The notes: a model not told the origin generated them from the letters alone. A stretch of 64,000 nt of DNA from Allokutzneria sp. NRRL B-24872 (GCF_002155965.1 NZ_MUMH01000124.1:21497-85496), one strand, 5' to 3'. Counted from the stretch's first letter, positions 25,051-32,690 are shown. Translations and numbers: made by a program.

Positions 25051-25614
25051 TCAGCCTGTCGCGCGCTTGCTCAACGCGGCCTTCTTCTTGGCCTGCATCA
25101 TCGAGAACCGCTCGGCCTGGGCCTTCTTGTCGCCGAAGACCAGCTCGGAGATGGCGTCGTAGACGTCCTCCGGGCAGGGCAGGTACTCGATCCGGTTGAG
25201 CGCCTGGATCTGACCCGCGGACTCGACGACGATCGTGCCGTAACCCCACATGCGACCGCTGAGGCTGCGCTCGTAGGTGAGGTCGGTGACCTTGCCGATC
25301 GGCATCATCGCCACCTTGGTGGTGAAGACGCCGTTGGTGAGCATGAAGCGCTTGTCGGTGACGACGATGCGCTCGACCCACCACTCGATGACGAAGTAGG
25401 CGAAGCGAAGAAGGACGAACAGGGCGGCGTACCAGAGGATGTTCTGGATGAGCCACTGACCCGCTGGGAGCAGGTACGAGATCATCACGGCGCCGGCGAG
25501 CAGCGCGATGGTCTCGAAGATGTCCCACAGCAGGGTGGCCCAGTGCCGGCGCACCCTGATGATCCGTCGCTCGGTCTCGAGCAGGTACTCGTCGGGATCG
25601 CGAGGTGCGAACAC
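25051..25614 (-). CDS. PH-domain (bPH2, YdbS-type) membrane protein
   Basis: The 187-residue protein has two membrane segments (about residues 32-50 and 56-76) followed by a bacterial PH domain (VTDKRFMLTNGVFTTKVAMMPIGKVTDL) and a basic C-terminal tail. Function is unknown; such proteins are common actinobacterial membrane components. The GTG is 24 bp after the stop of a 53-residue membrane peptide gene on the same strand, so they likely form an operon ending at the hairpin near 24970. Confidence 0.8.
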   Translation of the reverse strand: MFAPRDPDEYLLETERRIIRVRRHWATLLWDIFETIALLAGAVMISYLLPAGQWLIQNILWYAALFVLLRFAYFVIEWWVERIVVTDKRFMLTNGVFTTKVAMMPIGKVTDLTYERSLSGRMWGYGTIVVESAGQIQALNRIEYLPCPEDVYDAISELVFGDKKAQAERFSMMQAKKKAALSKRATG

Positions 25615-25638
25615 GGTCTCACCGCCCTGTCGGTGTCA

Positions 25639-25800
25639 TCAGACGAACAACGACCTGACGAACGTGATGATCGCCTGAGCCGCGTCCCGCAGTCTGCCCA
25701 GGATCCCGTTCACAGCGCCCGCAGCCTGATCCGGTGCGGTGAACACGAGGAACAGGACCAGCGCAATGCCGGCAAAGGTGAGGATCTTCTTGATGTTCAC
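25639..25800 (-). CDS. 53-residue single-pass membrane protein
   Basis: GTG at 25800 opens a 53-codon frame beginning VNIKKILTFAGIALVLFLVF, one membrane helix, followed by an amphipathic tail (GAVNGILGRLRDAAQAII). This pattern, small helix plus amphipathic tail next to a PH-domain protein, is common in actinomycetes. It was found by reading the gap before the PH gene. Function is unknown; co-transcription with the PH-domain gene is likely. Confidence 0.7.
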   Translation of the reverse strand: MNIKKILTFAGIALVLFLVFTAPDQAAGAVNGILGRLRDAAQAIITFVRSLFV

Positions 25801-25848
25801 GTTGTCCAACCCCGTCCGCTAACGGCCTTGTTGGCGCCTGCGGAACCG

Positions 25849-25891
25849 TTGTACCGCACTCCGCCGCGCTTCGGCAGATTTGTACCGCACT
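25849..25891. repeat. 12-bp direct repeat, 31-bp period
   Basis: TTGTACCGCACT occurs at 25849-25860 and 25880-25891, three helical turns apart, 50-90 bp before the 53-residue membrane protein gene. It could be a regulator site or duplicated promoter element (AGTGCGGTACAA on the coding strand). Confidence 0.55.
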
Positions 25892-26047
25892 TGGCTGAGT
25901 GCGAGTGCCAACTGCCTCGCCAAGACTACTGTCCGTGTTCGCGCCTGGCGATCGCGAATCTTCGATCCGGGACGTCGGGGGAATCACAGTCGACACCGAT
26001 GGTCGACTCCGGCCGATCCGCCGTTCGAACGACCCCGGTCGGGGCAG

Positions 26048-26365
26048 GTGGAGTCCGACCAGGACGGCGCTCCGGCCGCTGCCGAAATGCTCCTGAAAGC
26101 GCCGGGGCTGGTCGTGACCGTCGGCGACTTGATCGGTTCTGTCGTCCGGTCGGCTGAACTCGGGGAGTACGAGATCTACGACCGCACCCGTCGGCCGGAC
26201 CGCGGAAGCACCGGAGCGCGGGACGACGCGGCCGAGAAGGCGCGGATCGATGGTGTGATCTTTGCCGCACACGATCAGGCCGGAGTGCTCACCGAGGGCC
26301 GTGCTGGGGCGTTCGGCGGCTGCGGCACAGTGCCCCAAATCACCAAGAATCGCCCGGCACGGTGA
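26048..26365 (+). CDS. Possible hypothetical protein
   Basis: From GTG 26048 a 105-codon frame (VESDQDGAPAAAEMLLKAPG...) has about 80% G or C in third positions, which is coding-like. It fills part of a 570-bp stretch (25801-26374) otherwise without a gene. There is no recognisable domain and only a weak ribosome site. It might be a fragment of a larger lost gene; an upstream piece in another frame (around 25940-26030) also looks protein-like. Confidence 0.3.
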   Translation: MESDQDGAPAAAEMLLKAPGLVVTVGDLIGSVVRSAELGEYEIYDRTRRPDRGSTGARDDAAEKARIDGVIFAAHDQAGVLTEGRAGAFGGCGTVPQITKNRPAR

Positions 26366-26374
26366 CTTCAGGCA

Positions 26375-27472
26375 CTAGAGCCACTCGACCCACTGCCCGT
26401 GCATGCCGCTCCTGGCCACCGGACGCACCTCTGACCTGCCCTTTTCCCAGCGGACGATGCTGACGACGTTGTGCGCCGGACCGTCAAGCACCAGGTCCTC
26501 ACGCTCCGGAAGCAGCAGGTTCAGGCAAGCGCCAAAGGGCTCCTGCGCCACCCACCAGAGCGTCCGGGACTCCGACAGCGCCCGGACCGCCTCGACGTAG
26601 TCCGCCCGCCGCACCTCGTCCACGTACGCCAGCAGGTTGCTGTTGAAGACCACCAGCGGCAGGTCCGCGGGCACGCGCGCCGCGGCCGCGTACAGGTCGT
26701 CGACGGCGTCCCCGGCGACCAGCACGGGCGGATCGGCCCTGACCTCCTCGGCGGCCAGCCGCAGGAAGCTGAGCCTGCGCGGCTGGTCCGGCCACACGCA
26801 CGCCTCCAGCCAGCTCAGCTGCTCCTCGTCGGCGACGTCGACCGGGGTGAGGTCGAGCCCGACCTTCGCGTCGAAGGCGGGCGCCTTGGCCCTGCCCCTG
26901 CCCTGCTCCCGGCGGACCGCGGTGTCCAGCACCAGCCGCGCCTTCTTGCGGCCGGAGTTCACGTCGGTGCCGTCCGGGAGGCGGTGGCGGTAGCCGTAGC
27001 GGTCCATGCCCAGCAGCAGCCCCGCGCTCGCGCCGACCTCCAGCAGGCCGAGCGGGGCCTTGCCGACCTGGGCCGCGATGAGCGAGAGCACCGGGTAGAG
27101 GACAGCGGCGCGCCGGACCTCGTTGGTCTGGGTGGTCCGCGAGGAGATCAGCTCGCGCATCTTGTCCGCGCGGCCGAGCACGAAGTCCCGGAACTCCGGC
27201 CACGCCGCCTCGTCGACGCCGTCGTGGCCGCCGACCGAGGGGTAGTAGCGGGTCAGCGGGTGCCACGGCTCGGCGAACAGCGCGCGCTGGGCGGCGGCGA
27301 AGAACAGCGTGGGCACGGCGAAGTTGGCCGACGTCGCGGTCAGCAGATCAGCGACCTCGGCGTCCTCGGCGACACCGAGCGCGAACCGCTCGTACAGCGG
27401 GGAGTTGCCTGCGGCCTCCTGCTCGGCGAACCGGTGGAACCGCTGGCGGACGGTGTCGAGCTGGGAGGTCAT
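26375..27472 (-). CDS. DUF2332 family protein (first copy)
   Basis: The 365-residue protein carries DUF2332 landmarks YPSVGGHDG, TQTNEVRRAAVLYPVL and LGLLEVGASAGLLL. The LEVGASAG loop is reminiscent of a methyltransferase SAM-binding loop but activity is unknown. ATG follows GTAGGAGC. It is immediately downstream of the MaoC gene (9 bp) on the same strand. A second divergent copy lies at 33673-34773. Confidence 0.85.
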   Translation of the reverse strand: MTSQLDTVRQRFHRFAEQEAAGNSPLYERFALGVAEDAEVADLLTATSANFAVPTLFFAAAQRALFAEPWHPLTRYYPSVGGHDGVDEAAWPEFRDFVLGRADKMRELISSRTTQTNEVRRAAVLYPVLSLIAAQVGKAPLGLLEVGASAGLLLGMDRYGYRHRLPDGTDVNSGRKKARLVLDTAVRREQGRGRAKAPAFDAKVGLDLTPVDVADEEQLSWLEACVWPDQPRRLSFLRLAAEEVRADPPVLVAGDAVDDLYAAAARVPADLPLVVFNSNLLAYVDEVRRADYVEAVRALSESRTLWWVAQEPFGACLNLLLPEREDLVLDGPAHNVVSIVRWEKGRSEVRPVARSGMHGQWVEWL

Positions 27473-27481
27473 CGCGTGCTC

Positions 27482-27988
27482 CTACGAGAGCTTCGGCTCG
27501 GGGCGACCGGGCTGCTCGCCACCGCGCGCGAGCCCGTAGGACTTCTTCGGCACCATGACCTTGCGGCGGAACACGCAGACGACGGTGCCGTCCTGCTTGT
27601 AGCCGCGGGTCTCCACGTAGACAACCCCACGGTCGTCCTTGGACTTCGAGGGGGTCTTGTCGAGCACCTCGGTCTCGCCGTAGATCGTGTCGCCGTGGAA
27701 GGTCGGCTTCACGTGCTTGAGCGACTCGACCTCCAGGTTGGCGATGGCCTTGCCGGAGACGTCGGGCACGGACATGCCCAGCAGCAGCGAGTAGATGTAG
27801 TTGCCGACAACGACGTTCTTGCCGAAGTCGGTGGTCTCCCCCGCGTAGTGCGCGTCCATGTGCAGCGGGTGGTGGTTCATCGTGAGCAGGCAGAACAGGT
27901 GGTCGTCGTACTCGGTGACCGTCTTGCCCGGCCAGTGCTTGTAGACAGCTCCGACCTCGAACTCCTCGAAGTAGCGCCCGAACTGCAC
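27482..27988 (-). CDS. MaoC-like enoyl-CoA/mesaconyl-CoA hydratase family protein
   Basis: The 168-residue hot-dog-fold protein starts VQFGRYFEEFEVG and holds the hydratase segment TMNHHPLHMDAHYA. GTG 27988 is preceded by GGGAGG with a 5-base gap. Close relatives sit in mycobacterial and Streptomyces clusters with an acyl-CoA dehydrogenase and a CitE-like lyase (Rv2498c-Rv2500c). Both partners are present in this window but 15-20 kb away (43317 and 47358). The reaction is inferred as hydration of a branched enoyl-CoA. Confidence 0.83.
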   Translation of the reverse strand: MQFGRYFEEFEVGAVYKHWPGKTVTEYDDHLFCLLTMNHHPLHMDAHYAGETTDFGKNVVVGNYIYSLLLGMSVPDVSGKAIANLEVESLKHVKPTFHGDTIYGETEVLDKTPSKSKDDRGVVYVETRGYKQDGTVVCVFRRKVMVPKKSYGLARGGEQPGRPEPKLS

Positions 27989-28026
27989 AGCGACCTCCCG
28001 GGTGTGTTGGATCATGGTGCCCGCGA

Positions 28027-28056
28027 GGGACAGTCTCACCCCCGGACGGGTACCCT
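28027..28056 (+). promoter_or_regulatory. Candidate corA promoter
   Basis: GGGACA (28027-28032) and TACCCT (28051-28056) are spaced 18 bp and would start a transcript near 28064, giving a ~240-nt leader that includes the short reading frame at 28121. Confidence 0.45.
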
Positions 28057-28120
28057 CGACAACTGGTCTGTGAGCGACTCCACCGTTCACCGGCTCCCGG
28101 CATAAGGAGGTGGGACGCTG

Positions 28121-28189
28121 ATGAGTGCAGACAGCACGCCTCCCAGTACCGGCTCGCGTCCCCGCCGCCGGACCGCCATCCTCGGATAG
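28121..28189 (+). CDS. Candidate MgtL-like leader peptide upstream of corA
   Basis: A 22-codon frame starts with ATG preceded by TAAGGAGGTG, a near-perfect Shine-Dalgarno sequence. The peptide starts MSADSTPPSTG and continues SRPRRRTAILG; Asp, Thr and a Pro-Pro pair followed by RPRRR recall E. coli MgtL ([17 protein letters not shown]), whose early acidic/proline codons destabilise the ribosome at low Mg2+. It lies 116 bp before corA, and an imperfect hairpin (28232-28260) stands between. Translation-coupled control of corA is inferred. Confidence 0.6.
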   Translation: MSADSTPPSTGSRPRRRTAILG

Positions 28190-28305
28190 GTCCGTCCGCA
28201 CCAGGACTGGCCGGGACGCGCACCCCAGAGTCGGAAACCGCCCGCTGATCGGGTTTTCCGGCATCTCGTAACGCATTTCGCCGCGCGAACTCTCGGGAGC
28301 CCGTC

Positions 28306-29388
28306 ATGCCTGGTTTGCCCACGCTCGGCCGCAAGGGCGGCCGCACAACTCGAAACGGTCGAGGGATGACTCCGATTCCGGTCCCGCTTTCGGCCTACGT
28401 GGTCGACTGCGGCGTGTACGTCGACGGCAAGCGCCTCCCCGGGCGGTGGACGCACCTCGCCGCGATCGAGGAGGTGCGCCAGCGGCAGAACGGCTTCGTC
28501 TGGATCGGCCTGCACGAACCGGACGAGGAGCAGATCCAGAGCATCGCCGACACCTTCGGCCTGCACGAACTCGCCGTCGAGGACGCGGTGCACGCGCACC
28601 AGCGGCCGAAGCTCGAGCGCTACGACGACATGCTGTTCATGGTGCTCAAGACGGTGCGCTACGTGGCGCACGAGTCGCCGGAGACGGCCAACGAGATCGT
28701 CGAGAGCGGCGAGATCATGGTCTTCGTCGGCCGCGACTACGTGATCACCGTGCGGCACGGCAAGCACGCGGGGCTGGCGACGCTGCGGCACCTGCTGGAG
28801 GAGGACCCGGAGAAGCTCGCGCTCGGGCCCGCCGCCGTGCTCTACCAGATCGCCGACCACGTGGTCGACCGCTACCTCGAGGTGACCAGCGCGGTCGAGG
28901 ACGACATCGACCAGATGGAGGTCGCCGTCTTCGACCCGCGCAGCGACGTCGACCCCGAGCAGATCTACCTGATGAAGCGCGAGGTCATGGAGCTGCGCAG
29001 GGCGGTCGGCCCGCTGGCCACCCCGCTGCGCAGGCTCGCGGAGGGCTACATCCCGCTGGTGCCGGAGCAGGTCCGCTCCTACTTCCGCGACGTCGACGAC
29101 CACCTCACGACCGTGCACGACCGCGTCGTGGCCTTCGACGAGCTGCTGACCACGCTGATCGACGCGGTGCTCGCCAAGATCACGCTCCGGCAGAACAACG
29201 ACATGCGCAAGATCTCCGCGTGGGTCGCGATCATCTCGGTGCCGACCATGGTCGCCGGGATCTACGGCATGAACTTCGAGTTCATGCCGGAACTGAAGTG
29301 GGCCTTCGGGTACCCGATGGTCCTGTGCGTCATCGTCATCGCCTGCGTCGTGGTGTACCGGATCTTCCGGCGCAACCGCTGGCTCTAG
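28306..29388 (+). CDS. corA: CorA magnesium/cobalt transporter
   Basis: The 360-residue protein has the large acidic N-terminal funnel domain and two C-terminal membrane helices, with the family signature YGMNFEFMPEL at the end of TM1 and a basic RIFRRNRWL tail. It forms pentameric Mg2+ (Co2+, Ni2+) channels. GGGAGC precedes the ATG. A short leader reading frame lies upstream. In M. tuberculosis corA (Rv1239c) adjoins lpqY-sugABC; here those genes are 9 kb away. Confidence 0.95.
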   Translation: MPGLPTLGRKGGRTTRNGRGMTPIPVPLSAYVVDCGVYVDGKRLPGRWTHLAAIEEVRQRQNGFVWIGLHEPDEEQIQSIADTFGLHELAVEDAVHAHQRPKLERYDDMLFMVLKTVRYVAHESPETANEIVESGEIMVFVGRDYVITVRHGKHAGLATLRHLLEEDPEKLALGPAAVLYQIADHVVDRYLEVTSAVEDDIDQMEVAVFDPRSDVDPEQIYLMKREVMELRRAVGPLATPLRRLAEGYIPLVPEQVRSYFRDVDDHLTTVHDRVVAFDELLTTLIDAVLAKITLRQNNDMRKISAWVAIISVPTMVAGIYGMNFEFMPELKWAFGYPMVLCVIVIACVVVYRIFRRNRWL

Positions 29389-29407
29389 TGCTGTTGGGAG
29401 GTTCCCC

Positions 29408-29803
29408 ATGCTCCGGATGCTGCGCAGCCTGCGCGCCTGGATCTTGGTCGTGGCAGTCGCCTGGATCGCCACCATCACCGTGCTGATCATGAGCAAACCC
29501 GAGGACGGGGCTCCTTCGGCCGACGTCCTGGCCACGCAGATCGCCGACGCGCTGCGTGCCCAGGACGCCGACCGCCTTGCCCAGCTCGTGTCCTTGGACG
29601 AGGGCGGTGACGAGGTCGCGCGGGTGACCGTCGCCAACTTCGGCACCGTGGACACGCAGCTGATCACCTCGCACCTGGAACGGCTCAACGGCGTCCAGGT
29701 GGTCGTGGACTACGTGCGCCCCAACGGTGAACGCGGCGCGCTGCGGCTGTCAGCCGTGGTCAGCTCCGGGCGGTGGAAGGTCACCCCCGTCGCCACGCCC
29801 TGA
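29408..29803 (+). CDS. Membrane-anchored hypothetical protein after corA
   Basis: The 131-residue protein has one N-terminal membrane helix (about residues 10-28) and a small extracytoplasmic domain ending GRWKVTPVATP, reminiscent of NTF2-like Mce-associated or DUF4878-type domains. It starts 19 bp after corA behind GGGAGG, so it is probably in the corA operon. Its 3' end overlaps the convergent HXXEE gene by 23 bp. Confidence 0.72.
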   Translation: MLRMLRSLRAWILVVAVAWIATITVLIMSKPEDGAPSADVLATQIADALRAQDADRLAQLVSLDEGGDEVARVTVANFGTVDTQLITSHLERLNGVQVVVDYVRPNGERGALRLSAVVSSGRWKVTPVATP

Positions 29804-30245
29804 ACGCTCTGGTGAGCACGGCCGCCGCGCCGTGCACCCCGCCGAGCGCGACGGGGAACCAGGCGAACGAGCCCACCCGTGCTTCCAGTGGAATCCCGTT
29901 GTCCCGCAAGCATTTCAACGCCCACAGCGAGTACGGCGCCACCACCAGCGGGGCGGTGACGAGCCCCGGCGTGTAGCGGCGCAGCAGCGCGGACTGGGCG
30001 AGGTGGGTCAGCGAGTGCAGGCCGAAGCCGGTCAGCACCGTCTGGAACAACGGCGACCGCCCACCCGTCCGCGCTCCCGACGCGGCGGCGGTCGCCACCA
30101 CCACCCCCATCAGCCCGATCGCCGTGCTGACGTGCGCCTGGTCCACCTCGGGCAGCCAGGTTCCGTTGTCGCGGGAGAACTCCGCCATCGTCAGCAGCTC
30201 TTCGGCGTCGTGCACGAGCCAGGCCGCGAGCAGACCCCAGGCCAC
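29781..30245 (-). CDS. HXXEE-domain membrane protein
   Basis: The 154-residue protein is hydrophobic with four to five membrane segments and the family signature WLVHDAEELLTM, plus a second His in LHSLTHLAQSALLRRY. Function is unknown. GTG 30245 is chosen because TAACGT falls at -13 to -8 for a leaderless message; GTGs at 30248 and 30269 are alternatives. A divergent TetR gene and an 18-bp palindrome sit directly upstream, so repression by that TetR protein is very likely. Confidence 0.8.
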   Translation of the reverse strand: MAWGLLAAWLVHDAEELLTMAEFSRDNGTWLPEVDQAHVSTAIGLMGVVVATAAASGARTGGRSPLFQTVLTGFGLHSLTHLAQSALLRRYTPGLVTAPLVVAPYSLWALKCLRDNGIPLEARVGSFAWFPVALGGVHGAAAVLTRAFRAWRRG

Positions 30246-30255
30246 CACTTTTACG

Positions 30256-30273
30256 TTACGTGACGTCACGTAA
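30256..30273. promoter_or_regulatory. TetR operator: perfect 18-bp palindrome
   Basis: TTACGTGACGTCACGTAA lies between divergent -10 boxes TAACGT (30253-30258, minus) and TACGAT (30276-30281, plus). A TetR dimer bound there would block both the HXXEE gene and its own gene. Confidence 0.85.
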
Positions 30274-30304
30274 TTTACGATAGCCGCGAGGAAGGGAGGC
30301 GTCC

Positions 30305-30874
30305 ATGCCCCGTGGCCGACCGCGCAGCTCAGCGGCCCAGGACGCGATCATCTCCGCGACGTTGTCGGTGCTCGTGGAGTCGGGCTTCGCCGGCCTGACC
30401 ATCGAGGCCGTCGCGAGCAGGGCGGGCGTTGGCAGGCCCACGATCTACCGCCGCTGGGCGAGCCGGGAGGACCTCGTGGTGGACGCACTCGCCACGACCG
30501 TCCCCGTAGCGTCCACAGTGGACACAGGAGATCTGTTGGCGGACATAGCTTCCACGGTCCGCATCGCGATCAACGGCCTCGGCGGCTCAGAGCTGGGCGG
30601 AGCGGTCGTCGGGGTTCTCGCCGCATCGGCCGGAAACCCGCCGCTGGCCGCCGCCTTGGCCGAGCGCTACCTCGGTCCACGCCTCGGCGTCGTGTCAGAA
30701 CTGATCGCGCGCGGCATGGCGGCGGGGGTGCTGCGAACGGACCTGAGCCCGGAGGTGATCCGCGACCTGCTGCTCGGACCGCTGGTGTACCACTGGCTGG
30801 TGACCGGCGCCCCGATGCCGGAATCCGACACCGAGGCCCTGTTCACCGCCGTCCTGACCACGCTCCGCGCCTGA
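30305..30874 (+). CDS. TetR family regulator
   Basis: The 189-residue protein has a TetR helix-turn-helix (VASRAGVGRPTIYRRWASRE) with an RGRPR N-terminal arm that reaches the minor groove, and a C-terminal effector domain of the TetR_C_11 sort. GGAAGGGAGG precedes the ATG. It very likely binds the perfect palindrome upstream and represses the divergent membrane protein gene. Confidence 0.9.
   Translation: MPRGRPRSSAAQDAIISATLSVLVESGFAGLTIEAVASRAGVGRPTIYRRWASREDLVVDALATTVPVASTVDTGDLLADIASTVRIAINGLGGSELGGAVVGVLAASAGNPPLAAALAERYLGPRLGVVSELIARGMAAGVLRTDLSPEVIRDLLLGPLVYHWLVTGAPMPESDTEALFTAVLTTLRA
30511..30523. repeat. Copy of dispersed 13-bp palindrome
   Basis: GTCCACAGTGGAC, inside the tetR gene at 30305, in a different reading frame from the 21747 copy. 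Confidence 0.7.
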
Positions 30875-30880
30875 GCGGAG

Positions 30881-31273
30881 TCACCTCGGCGACGCCACAG
30901 GGAGTCCTGCCGCGCGCGCGTGCTCGGCAAGCCGCTTGTCGTAGGTGATGAACTCGGTCAACGGCTGGGCGAGTTCGATGGCGGTTGCCAAGTGGAGGGC
31001 GTCGAGCGAGCGCAGGTGCTGACCGGGCAGACGTCTGGCCTCAGCGACGATCACGCCCAGCGGGAATCGGATGAAACCCGCCAGGATCTGATCAGCGAGC
31101 ATGTGCTGATCCTCATCCGCCTCAAGTCTGATCAACGCGCGATGGATCTCAACCTCGCTCAGCTCCGAGGTCGCAAGAGGCTCGGTGAACACCTGCAGGT
31201 GTTCGGCCAGTGCTACCGACCCATCCTCCACGAGTACAAGTTTGATCAACGCGCACGCGTCGAGATAGATCAC
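30881..31273 (-). CDS. vapC: VapC-like PIN-domain toxin
   Basis: The 130-residue protein has the PIN-domain acidic residues D5, E42, D91 (SLDALHLATA) and D112, the pattern of VapC RNases that cut tRNA or rRNA. The GTG start overlaps the antitoxin stop in GTGA, so translation is coupled. It lies convergent to the tetR gene with 6 bp between. Family confidence is high; the RNA target is unknown. Confidence 0.92.
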   Translation of the reverse strand: MIYLDACALIKLVLVEDGSVALAEHLQVFTEPLATSELSEVEIHRALIRLEADEDQHMLADQILAGFIRFPLGVIVAEARRLPGQHLRSLDALHLATAIELAQPLTEFITYDKRLAEHARAAGLPVASPR

Positions 31274-31593
31274 CTGTCGCCGCTCTCCTCACGGTCGGCC
31301 AGGATCGCCGCTGAACCCGACAGTCCCGTCGACGTGGCCCGTGCGGGCAACGAGCGCAGCAGAGCGCGGAGCCGAGTCTGCCCCTCGCGCCAGTCCTGCC
31401 GCACGTGGCCAGCCGCAGCCAACTCGTCGAGCCAGACCTCATCAGGATCAGGGGGGCTGATGATGCCGATCAGCTTCCCGTTCCTGGTGATCCCAATGCG
31501 TTTACCAGCCTCCACCAGCTTCAACACGCTGGTCGTCTCGTGGGTGAGCCGACTCACGGTCACCCGCTCCGGTGGTGGGTTCGGCGTCGCCAT
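31270..31593 (-). CDS. vapB: VapB-type (Phd/YefM-like) antitoxin
   Basis: The 107-residue protein has a Phd-like N-terminal DNA-binding domain (VSRLTHETTSVLKLVEAGKR followed by GITRNGKLIGII) and a C-terminal segment that should wrap the PIN toxin. GGGATGGGGG lies before the ATG. A TAAGAT -10 box and a 13-bp inverted repeat lie upstream, consistent with autoregulation by the toxin-antitoxin complex. Confidence 0.9.
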   Translation of the reverse strand: MATPNPPPERVTVSRLTHETTSVLKLVEAGKRIGITRNGKLIGIISPPDPDEVWLDELAAAGHVRQDWREGQTRLRALLRSLPARATSTGLSGSAAILADREESGDR

Positions 31594-31627
31594 CGGTCCC
31601 CCATCCCTTCGGTTCCACCTATCTTAC

Positions 31628-31668
31628 CCCGGCATTCCACAGTCTCCGCGAGATAGTGGAATGCCGGG
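31628..31668. promoter_or_regulatory. vapBC operator/promoter: 13-bp inverted repeat
   Basis: CCCGGCATTCCAC and GTGGAATGCCGGG are perfect arms 15 nt apart; on the minus strand TAAGAT follows directly, so the repeat covers the -35 region. Extra GTGGAA half-sites flank it. It could also act as a terminator for the lipoprotein gene. Confidence 0.7.
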
Positions 31669-31693
31669 TGGCCGATGGTGGAACGACCTGGGA

Positions 31694-32311
31694 TCAGAAG
31701 GGCCACTCCCAGCCACCGCTGGTGTCCAAGCCCGTAGGCCGGAACGTGATCACACCGGAGGTGCTCCGGGTGTCCAGCACCAGCTTGCCGACGTACTTCG
31801 ATCCCGCTGCGAGATCTCCCACGGGTAGTTGCTCGGAGTCCTTGAGGCACGAGTACGTGGCTGCGGTGGCCACGTTGGCCTCCGTGAGCCCGTCCTGCCC
31901 AACGACCGCGAACGAGTGCGGGTTGAACATGCCGCCCATCGCAGGCTCCATGTCCGCACTGGTCTGAATCGTCCAGCTCAACACGACCAGGTGCCCGTTC
32001 TCGCTGCGGCTGGCGTACTTCGCCGAGCACTTCGCGTCGACCTGGATCGCGTCGAGCGTGAACTTGACCTGGGAGGAGTCGATCGAGCCCGTTCCGCCGA
32101 ATCCCGCGATCTCGCCGATCTTCTTCTGGATGAGACCCCGAGCAGATCGGGGCTTCGTCGTCGTGGTGGGCAGCGCCGTGGACGCGGGCGGCGCCGTGGT
32201 GCCCACCGCTGCCCCGGGCGCTGCCTGCGGCGGAGCAGCAGACTCCGCACAACCGCTCAGGAGGCTCGCAGTGGCAACGCACGCCACAAGGGCGATTTGA
32301 ATCCTGGTCAT
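31694..32311 (-). CDS. Lipoprotein, DUF4352-like domain
   Basis: The 205-residue protein has a lipoprotein signal with lipobox LLSGC (Cys about residue 21), a Thr/Pro/Ala linker and an extracytoplasmic beta-sandwich-like domain (SWTIQTSADMEP, SFAVVGQDGL, GKLVLDT). The pattern resembles DUF4352 immunoglobulin-like lipoproteins. The role is unknown. Confidence 0.75.
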   Translation of the reverse strand: MTRIQIALVACVATASLLSGCAESAAPPQAAPGAAVGTTAPPASTALPTTTTKPRSARGLIQKKIGEIAGFGGTGSIDSSQVKFTLDAIQVDAKCSAKYASRSENGHLVVLSWTIQTSADMEPAMGGMFNPHSFAVVGQDGLTEANVATAATYSCLKDSEQLPVGDLAAGSKYVGKLVLDTRSTSGVITFRPTGLDTSGGWEWPF

Positions 32312-32363
32312 CGCTCGGCCGCCTCTGAGTCGCCGAGCAGACTGGCCGCGCTGGAACGCCCGG

Positions 32364-32498
32364 TCAGGCGGAGTGCGCGTGCTCGCGTGCCGGGGTCTCG
32401 GCGTGGCCGGCGAACAGGCCGATGACAGCGCCCATCACCGCACGGAGGAGGAAGCTCGCCGTGCGCGGAGTGGTGGTCGTGGTCCCGTTGGGGGTCAT
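32364..32498 (-). CDS. Possible 44-residue small protein
   Basis: ATG 32498 opens a short frame with a Thr-rich start (MTPNGTTTTTPRTA), one hydrophobic segment (FLLRAVMGAVIGLFAG) and a His/Glu tail. AAGG lies upstream. It may be a small membrane peptide but could be chance; no homologue is recognised. The rest of 32312-32690 shows no other gene. Confidence 0.35.
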   Translation of the reverse strand: MTPNGTTTTTPRTASFLLRAVMGAVIGLFAGHAETPAREHAHSA

Positions 32499-32669
32499 CG
32501 CTGTGTGCCTTGTCTGCTCGTTCGTGGGTGCCGATGCGATCATCGGCCTACCCGGTTCTCGCGGCGCCAAACCCGGTCGTTAACAGCTCGAACGCGGCTT
32601 CATCCGGTCAGGCGTGAATCTGATTGTGCTGGTAACGAAGCCGGTTCCGCGAACGAATTTCCCTGCCAA

Positions 32670-32682
32670 GTCCACTGTGGAC
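32670..32682. repeat. Copy of dispersed 13-bp palindrome
   Basis: GTCCACTGTGGAC (same site on the other strand) in the gap just past the mgtC stop. Confidence 0.7.
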
Positions 32683-32690
32683 AATGATCT

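Noticed and set aside
28190..28305. M-box (ykoK) Mg2+ riboswitch before corA
   Set aside because: I could not find the conserved M-box core or its multi-stem layout; the short leader frame explains the region better.
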